Program-made: the position numbers and the translations under genes | The notes under the pieces: model-generated | The model's database searches: none | Seen by the model: the letters and a program-made list of their open reading frames with translations, nothing else | Told to the model about the DNA's origin: nothing | Part shown: positions 57,780-64,000 of the stretch, piece by piece | Layout of the letters: each line of letters starts with the position of its first letter | Numbering within the stretch: position 1 is the first letter of the stretch | Source of the DNA: Lumbricus rubellus | Taxonomy: Eukaryota > Annelida > Clitellata > Crassiclitellata > Lumbricidae | Length of the DNA stretch: 64,000 nucleotides | Assembly (NCBI GenBank): GCA_945859605.1 | Contig: OX243811.1 | Location: 58,814,044 to 58,878,043, forward strand | Direction of reading: 5' to 3'

Positions 57780-58270
57780 CAATAAGTTAGAGTGGCCCTA
57801 GGTCTACAGGGTAAACTATGTACAAAAAGGTACCCTGGCTAAAGCCTTGGGGCAAACCAAACGGGGCAGGTGCCCAAGATGATCCATCAATCCCACAAGC
57901 CATAGTGTAAGAACCAGCCTGAAAGGTAGGAAGTAAGCCAGTTGAGAAAATTTCTTGAGAGGAGAAAAGAGGGAGCAAGTCTAGTTGTAACGACATCACG
58001 GTCGACTATGTCGAAAGCAGCGCTCACATCGAACAGTGCCAAAAGGGTAACCTAGCTGGGGTTGTCAATGGCCGCATAAATATTCTAAGCCTCTAAGGTA
58101 GGCGTAGAAGTAAGGTTTCCGTTGAGTGGTCTTTCCGGATGCCTGACTGTAAAGATGGAAGGAGATCATTTTTTTATCAAGGTAGTAAATCAACTAGGCA
58201 GCTACAACCCTCTCAATTATTTTAGACAGAAAATAAACATTTACTATTATAGGCCTAAAGTTAGTTAGAG
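57780..58270 (-). mobile_element. LINE (L2/CR1-like) RT fragment
   Basis: On the minus strand: SKIIERVVAA, then ASGKTTQRKPYFY, LLALFDVSAAFDIVDRDVV (motif A) near 58030 and PAPFGLPQG with LYIVYPVDLGPL (motif B) at 57787-57860. Broken by stops. Same clade as 45000-47015. Confidence 0.8.
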
Positions 58271-58425
58271 CGGCCAGATCCAAACCTTCACGATTAGGCA
58301 CTAAACAAGAATTGACCGTTTCTGTGACGCAGGAAGGACGCCATCGCGTACGCCGTACATAACTATAATATTGCAGAGGAGTGTTTGGAAAGGAAGTAGA
58401 GCGTCTACTAACACCGGAGGCAGGG

Positions 58426-58703
58426 GCCGGATTAAGGCATGTTCAACATGTTCGGTCGAACAGGGGCTGCCACACTTTGGGGGCTCCCACACACGAGAAA
58501 AAAAATTTAAAGGAAAAATTGGTATCTTTTGACGAAAATTTGACCAAACGACTAAAAAAGGTCGTCTGCTGTTTCGGACGGGAAGAATCGGTATGTTGTA
58601 AAGAAATTTCGATGAAACGACTAAAAAAGGTCATCAAATGTTTCGATCGAAGATTCCAAAACAATTTTCGAACAGGGTCCCACATTTCTCAATCCGGCTC
58701 TGT
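58426..58703. mobile_element. MITE-like element with CAGGGGCCGGATT end
   Basis: CAGGGGCCGGATTAAGG on the left, CTCAATCCGGCTCTG on the right; internal GACTAAAAAAGGTCGTC, the core shared with other MITEs. No target duplication recognised. Confidence 0.6.
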
Positions 58704-60339
58704 GCATCAGGCGAGAAGAGAGGCGTAGTAGTGTAGCCTGCTGGTCGAACACGTTCAAGAAGATCATTAAAGGTTCTGAGCTCTCCATTATTAGGCCTAT
58801 TATAGGCTATATGCTTGCGTGAACTAACTTTCAAGATTGCATTCCTTCATCGAACAAAAGCAGTGCCCAGCCGCAACTGTAGGCTAATCCTACTGAGCGT
58901 TGAACATGTTCTTCAGCAGCATAATATAATAGCCATGACCATAACTACACTTTTAATTGGAACAAGAAGACAAGCAACAATTATTTAGCAGATGTAATTT
59001 TAATGTAATAATATACACGGTGAACGAAAAAAACCAACCTCCACAATAAATAGAGAAATCAACACCAAACATTTAAAAATATTATTGCGACTGAGATTAT
59101 TTTATACCCAAGTATAAACTTAACCATTTATTTTAATAATGCAATATACCAGTTACAAATTGAAGTTATTAAAATGTTTCAAGCCACGTACATAGCGACT
59201 GAACTAACGGAGGTCAACAACAGGCGCACATCGAGAGAGAAAGGCAGTTCTTAATACGCTATCCAGAAAAATTGGTAAATTTTATTTGGTTTTTCGACGT
59301 GAAAATGTTCACCGTTGCTTCACCTTAGAATAGACAAAAATATTGATCGCCTGTAGGCCTATGCATGGTCGTCCGAACACTGAAGAAAATCATCCATGGA
59401 AGTCGTTTGCCACGGACACGAATTTGATCAAGCTGTCATCGATTCAGTAATTAGTCAGTGGCGAGCGTGTCTTTGTGCGTGCATGTGTTCAGGCCTAAGG
59501 AGGATATTTTGGACAAACATAGTAACTGGCAATGATAGCAGCTGCTATCTGATTCATGTCCTTTAAACTGAAGTATCTCCATCTTTTATTGAAATAAACA
59601 ATTTATTACATAAGTCATTGTAGCAATTGGAGAGGTTCGGTTTTTCCGTTCACCGTGTACAATGTTGGCTCAAACAAACTTAAGTCCCGCTCACAAGGGG
59701 TCAATAAAGAATATTCTGTTTTTTTACCTATCTACACAACACACAATCATTGCGTTCAAACCTGAACTATTATAGATAGGCTACTAACCTACAGTAACTA
59801 GACCCCTACTATTATTGGTTGTCGTCTCTTTAATATTCGTAGCCGTTCCTCTATTGGTAGACCTATTCGTTGTCGTTTCTATATTGAATATAGCGTCAAG
59901 ATACTACACACAACAGAACAGCGAGGCGAAGCGTCTACGTCGGCCTTTTACTTAATCAAACCACTCTTTTGAATTATTCTACCTGTTATTTACTTAAATG
60001 CAGAAAGTCCATAAAAATTATTATTGTGTAGGGCCTACGTTCTATGTGTGTCGTGCAGTCTACGTTGGCGTCGATGTAAGCTGGTACTGGTAGTCAAGGA
60101 ACACACGGATGCACTAATTCATACTTGCCCTTTAAGATCAGACAAACATCAGCATGACGCAATGCCATGGCAAATACGGCACTTTCGTTTTCATGTTCTT
60201 TCTGTTAGCTTATCGACATCGGTTCGATGTTGGGATCGTTTAAGTAGAGGGGCTACATGCAACTTGCATGCAGCTTAGCTTGCTATTGAATTATAATTAT
60301 CGTTGCTTCTTAGTTTGTAGGAACGGGTTCAAAACTGTC
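58704..60339. other. Intergenic upstream of copy D, nothing recognised
   Basis: No gene-like ORF. Presumably includes the promoter of copy D. Confidence 0.5.
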
Positions 60340-60355
60340 TTATCGAGTGATTTTT
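60340..60355 (+). promoter_or_regulatory. Conserved block upstream of copy D start codon
   Basis: TTATCGAGTGATTTTT, identical to 31056-31071 and at nearly the same distance from the ATG. Confidence 0.45.
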
Positions 60356-60375
60356 ACGGCTTAGTGGCAGAGGAC

Positions 60376-60454
60376 ATGGCAACTTTTCGGTATGCATCTG
60401 CTACAGTGATTTCTGTTGCAATATGTTTGTGTTTGAATACACTTCACACCGGAG
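60376..60454 (+). CDS. Copy D exon 1: signal peptide
   Basis: ATG, then ATVISVAICLCLNTL and HTGG across the splice. 79 bases, same as copy C. Donor GGAG|gtaagg. Confidence 0.86.
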
Positions 60455-63400
60455 GTAAGGTTACGTCATTACTCTACAATCTGCATGTTGTTTTAAAAAG
60501 ATTCATTATGCTTAATGCTTATGCCTTTGCGTTAGAAATGTTTGTGTGCTTGCGCATCTGCTGCGTGCATGTGTAATATGGTGTATGTGTGTGTGTTGCG
60601 CTGGTGCGTGTGTGTGCAGGGCGGATAAAGAAACTTTGGACGGGGGTGGGGGGCTACAATTCTTGGCCTTGGGTCTGGGAAAAGAATTCGTATCCGCCAA
60701 AAAAGTTGATGACCTTTTTGGTCATCTGGTCGAAATCTCGGGAAAGTATATCATCTTGTCCGCCAAAAAAGCTGATGACTGACCTTTTTTTTAGCAATCC
60801 ACTCCAAATCTCCAAATATCATCAACATATACCATTATACATTGTTCGAAAGCTTGTTCAAACCAAATGGGGGAGGGGCCACGATACACGGGCATTTCTA
60901 AACGGGGGCATGGCCGAATTTCCCCCTGGATCCGCCCTTGTGTGTGTTTTGCTTTTGTGTGTGTGACCCAATCCGTCTTTACCGGTGTCCGGACAATTCG
61001 GAACGAACAGTTCGGACGGGACAATTCGGACCAGGACAATTCAGAACGGACAATTCGGAAATTATCAACTCATAAGCATAGTTATCATTTGGATCAATGC
61101 AATTTATTTACCAATATAGGCCAATACTTTTATGCCTGTTAGTCAGGTTTCAGATGATTTAGTTAAGATATTATTTTTATTTAAATTTACGTTTGTGCCT
61201 TGGAGAACTTCTTAAGCGTGTAATCTCTTACTTTCTATGTCTGTCAGTCTGGTTTCAAATCATTAGCTATTCAACGTTTAATTTAGAAAAAAAGAAAACT
61301 GAATTGCCAATTTTGCTTGATTGTCTTCGATGGCTTGTTTGGCTGTTTGTAGTGATGGAACTCCTACTTCAAGCCAGATTTATAACACTCTTAATATGAG
61401 ATCAGATTTACAATAAGTCATTTATGAGTATAGGTTAAGTCGATTCTGATAAATATTACGAGTACAGTTTTAGTCTAGTAGATCTTTTGCTTTTGAAGCT
61501 ATTTTTGACATGCCTAGAGCCTAATTTTATCCTAAGAAATAATAAGGTCCAAAAGAATAAAGCGCAGAACCCTGTAGGTTCAAGAACAAATTCAACGTGA
61601 GTGGGCTGACGCAAATTACAAACGTATGGGGAGCGGGGCGGTAGAATAGCCCTAATGGATACGAGGGGTAACGAGTTCGAACCCTCGTTGGGCGGATATG
61701 CTTTGTAGCCTGCTATTAGCGCCATGTATTGCAGGCTATCTGTTAATTTAGTAATTTGGGTTGCTAGGAATTGTTCCACTCCGAATCGTCCGCTCTGAAC
61801 TGCTCGGTCCGAATTGTCCGCTCCGAATTGTCCGGGAACCGCCTTTAATAGCCGAGGACTCGATCAAATGTAAAGATAAACCAAAATAAATATGAAATAT
61901 GGTAACATTAATTTTTAGGGAGCCTTCAAGACCAATACATTGGCTGTTATCAAGATACTGCCAGCCAATTAAACTGGACGAATGGTATCATAGATAGCAG
62001 CATTTTATCCATAGAACTCTGTATAAAGACGTGCACTGAAAAGCGTTCAACATACGCCATACTCCAGGTAGGTCTGTACTGTTATAACACGTAGGCCTAC
62101 TAGACCTTAATAATGATACATTCTGCCCAAGTGAAATAACATTGATGATGATGATGATTACTACCTCCCCGTATCATAGCACGTACCGTCAAAAAGATGG
62201 TTAACAATCTTAACGACTTAATCAGGGAAAGCAATTTTGAAATAACGTGTAATAGCCTAATTCTCGTCTTTAAGTGTTGACAGTATTGGATGAGTGTTTT
62301 GAAGATGGATTACAATTCCTGTGGAATTCAACGGACTATACATGTAATATTATTATACACTTGTCGAATTTGCGTCCTGTGTGAACATGGGCTTTTCTGC
62401 AACCTACTTTAAAAACTGCAACGGGAGCATTGAGCAATCTTTAACGCAAAGTAGTAGGCTACTGAATCCACAATTCACTGCAACATCATGCATAGTAGGC
62501 CTACACCAGCATGAACTCAACCCGTCGACTCTGCTGGCTCAAGGATCAATGTACATTGTAGGATTGTAGGCTATCGTTGAAGCAGAATGGCTTTCACAAT
62601 CGTAAATAAAACGCGTTGGATTCGAAACTTTGACTAGACCTTAAATTGAAGATAATTTGAGCAATCGTTGTTTGCTGTTAAGGGGGTCGAATTGTAGCAA
62701 ATTACGAATTATGCTAGACCCAAATACATGTAGATGCATTTAAAATAGCTAGTTCTTACATTTCACTGAGTTCTAGGCCTACCTAGGCTCTTTTATAATA
62801 TAATATATTATCGTGTCAGAAATTCTGATGGAAAGTGTATGCTTTTGGTTTGTTCAGAAAGGCTGGAACTGTTTTTGTGGAGATATCCTGGATGTCAGTT
62901 CACCAGATAGCGCTTGTGACACGCGTTGCTCGGGCAATGCTCGCCAAATTTGTGGAAGTTCCAGTGGAGCAGTGTCTTCTTCCGTCGTATACAGTGGTCT
63001 GTCATTTTCAAGTTGCATGTCTTAATCATTGAGTCCGCAGAGTAGGTCTATGCAAAGTTACTTAAGCTTATAATAGTTTTACTGTCGTTAACGACCACAA
63101 TGCTATTTTTCCCTATTGTCGAATTATATCCTTACAAAACGGAACAATAGATAGCCAACGTTTGAACAGTCTGTGCGGTTTTTTTTATCCAATCCATGCA
63201 AAATGTGCATTCAATTGCGGCTGAAAAATAATAACAACGAAGACGCAATGGAAAATTCACTTATAAGTAATGAATGAATGATTAAAATCATTTATTTTTC
63301 AATGAATAAAATCATTTATTTTTCAATAGTGTGTCCAATTGGCTTCTACGGTGCAGGATGCAATCAGACGTGTCACTGCAAACAACAGACACCTTGTTCT

Positions 63401-63464
63401 TGGATCAGTGGAACTTGCCCTAATGGGTGTGAAGACAGCTGGAGATTGGTCAACTGTAGCAAAG
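60376..63464 (+). CDS. Copy D: 5' part of a WSC/EGF receptor
   Basis: Spliced partial gene, join(60376..60454, 61919..62067, 62858..62996, 63330..63464, continues). It encodes signal peptide, complete WSC1 and EGF1 with all cysteines. The WSC2 and later exons should lie beyond 64000. Exon lengths and phases match copies A and C (79, 149, 139 and 135 bases). Introns contain a MITE (60617-60940) and an inverted-array element (60986-61840). All donors seen are GT and nothing is broken, so this is probably an active gene. Its tail type cannot be known from this window. Confidence 0.83.
60617..60940. mobile_element. MITE with CAGGGCGGAT ends
   Basis: CAGGGCGGATAAAG to CTGGATCCGCCCTTG in a TG-rich site, so the target duplication (TGTGTGTG) is only suggestive. 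It carries GATGACCTTTTTGGTCATC. Confidence 0.65.
60986..61840. mobile_element. Foldback-type element with GGACAATTCGGA arrays
   Basis: Left array 60986-61063 of GGACAATTCGGAACG units; right array 61778-61840 of CCGAATTGTCCGCT units, inverted. About 700 bases between, no recognised gene. Confidence 0.7.
61919..62067 (+). CDS. Copy D exon 2: WSC1, N-terminal half
   Basis: It encodes QYIGCYQD, NWTNG, ELCIKTC and YAILQ. Acceptor ttttag|gg, donor CAG|gtaggt. Confidence 0.88.
62068..62857. other. Intron of copy D, nothing recognised
   Basis: AT-rich intron within WSC1, without a visible element. Confidence 0.55.
62858..62996 (+). CDS. Copy D exon 3: WSC1, C-terminal half
   Basis: It encodes NCFCGDILDVSSPD, CDTRCSGN, ICGS and SVVYS. 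139 bases. The usual CGG is CGS here. Confidence 0.87.
63330..63464 (+). CDS. Copy D exon 4: EGF1, MEGF/laminin-like
   Basis: It encodes CPIGFYGAGC, CHCKQ, TCPNGC and a last NCSKG. 135 bases, same length as copy A. Donor AAAG|gtaatt. Confidence 0.87.
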
Positions 63465-64000
63465 GTAATTAACACTTAACAGAAGACATTTCAAACAGCA
63501 AATATAACCGCAATATTATTATTGTCTGATTATTATGATGCAAGGAATCATAACTGAGATTGATAGTGTTTCAACATTATGTTTCTGATTTATCTAATAA
63601 TATATAGAAAGCACGTGTGATGAGCTTAATTTAACTGGGAGTCTAGTTAACTAGTCTATCTCTTGCAGAGCATCCAAGCAGTGGTTCGGCCATAAGTTCC
63701 CAATGGCATGTCATCTGTCTTTGTATGTATCCTTCCCTCATTCCTATATCCTTCTCTTCTCCTCTCCTGAAGTCTGTTCGCTCCCTGTCTCGATCGTGTT
63801 TGTTCGCCCTTTCACGCTGTCCACAGGATGTCCTATAACTTTTTTCTACTTCAGTAAGCCTATTCGCTCTGAGTTCAAATTGGTGTTAGGCCTAACCGCC
63901 TTTATTATACGAACACTCAGAGTCACTATATAAATTGTAATTATTTTAGACTTTTTGTGAGTAGACTCGTGTTAAGTTAGTTTTGGATCTAGTTTTGAGA
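63465..64000. other. Intron of copy D continuing past the window
   Basis: No WSC2 exon before the window ends. Confidence 0.6.

Noticed and set aside
61629..61705. tRNA-like segment with GAGTTCGAACCCTCG
   Set aside because: It resembles a T-arm, but I could not form an acceptor stem or a normal seven-base T loop. It is more likely a SINE or decayed tRNA-like fragment.

Overview
This is animal genomic DNA: multi-exon genes with GT-AG (and some GC-AG) introns, extracellular WSC and EGF modules, and a dense load of LINEs, tRNA-derived SINEs, Helitrons and hAT-like elements. The domain mix and the transposon families suggest a marine invertebrate, possibly a deuterostome such as an echinoderm or hemichordate. 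That placement is inference; nothing here fixes the species. The 8-bp palindrome TAGGCCTA and its decayed forms are scattered throughout.

The genes are a head-to-tail cluster of four paralogous type I membrane receptors, all on the + strand. Copy A (1-10642) lacks only part of its signal exon. Copy B (11555-15761) is a 3' half gene cut by a 200-base assembly gap. Copy C (31091-56679) is complete: 12 exons, 1560 coding bases, 519 residues. Copy D (60376-63464) is the 5' part of a gene that runs off the window. The shared plan is signal peptide, WSC1, EGF1 (MEGF/laminin-like), WSC2, EGF2, EGF3, calcium-binding EGF, transmembrane helix, basic RRRQQ juxtamembrane exon and a short cytoplasmic tail. 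Each WSC domain is split by a phase-0 intron; the other extracellular exons are phase 1-1 modules. I assembled the exons by hand from splice sites, reading phase and comparison between copies; the short ORFs over these exons are only pieces of them.

The most interesting point is the tail. Copy A ends in YEAL-x10-YTEL, which fits the ITAM spacing (YxxL-x6-12-YxxL). The homologous tail of copy C has FEWL and STEL at those places and keeps none of copy A's three tail tyrosines. Copy B has an unrelated tail with tyrosines but no YxxL. So one extracellular scaffold appears to be coupled to an ITAM-like tail, a tyrosine-less tail and a third tail type. This recalls EGF-repeat engulfment receptors with ITAM-like motifs (Draper), but with WSC domains. 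Ligand and function are unknown.

The rest is mobile DNA. It includes at least six LINE fragments with recognisable reverse transcriptase, a SINE family with five near-full copies, a Helitron and a second Helitron end, more than a dozen hAT-like elements (many with exact 8-bp target duplications, one nest four deep), a TA-flanked element, and several elements whose inverted ends are arrays of short tandem units such as GGACAAAATGGTA. The 15.3-kb space between B and C and the 3.7-kb space between C and D contain no gene that I can support.
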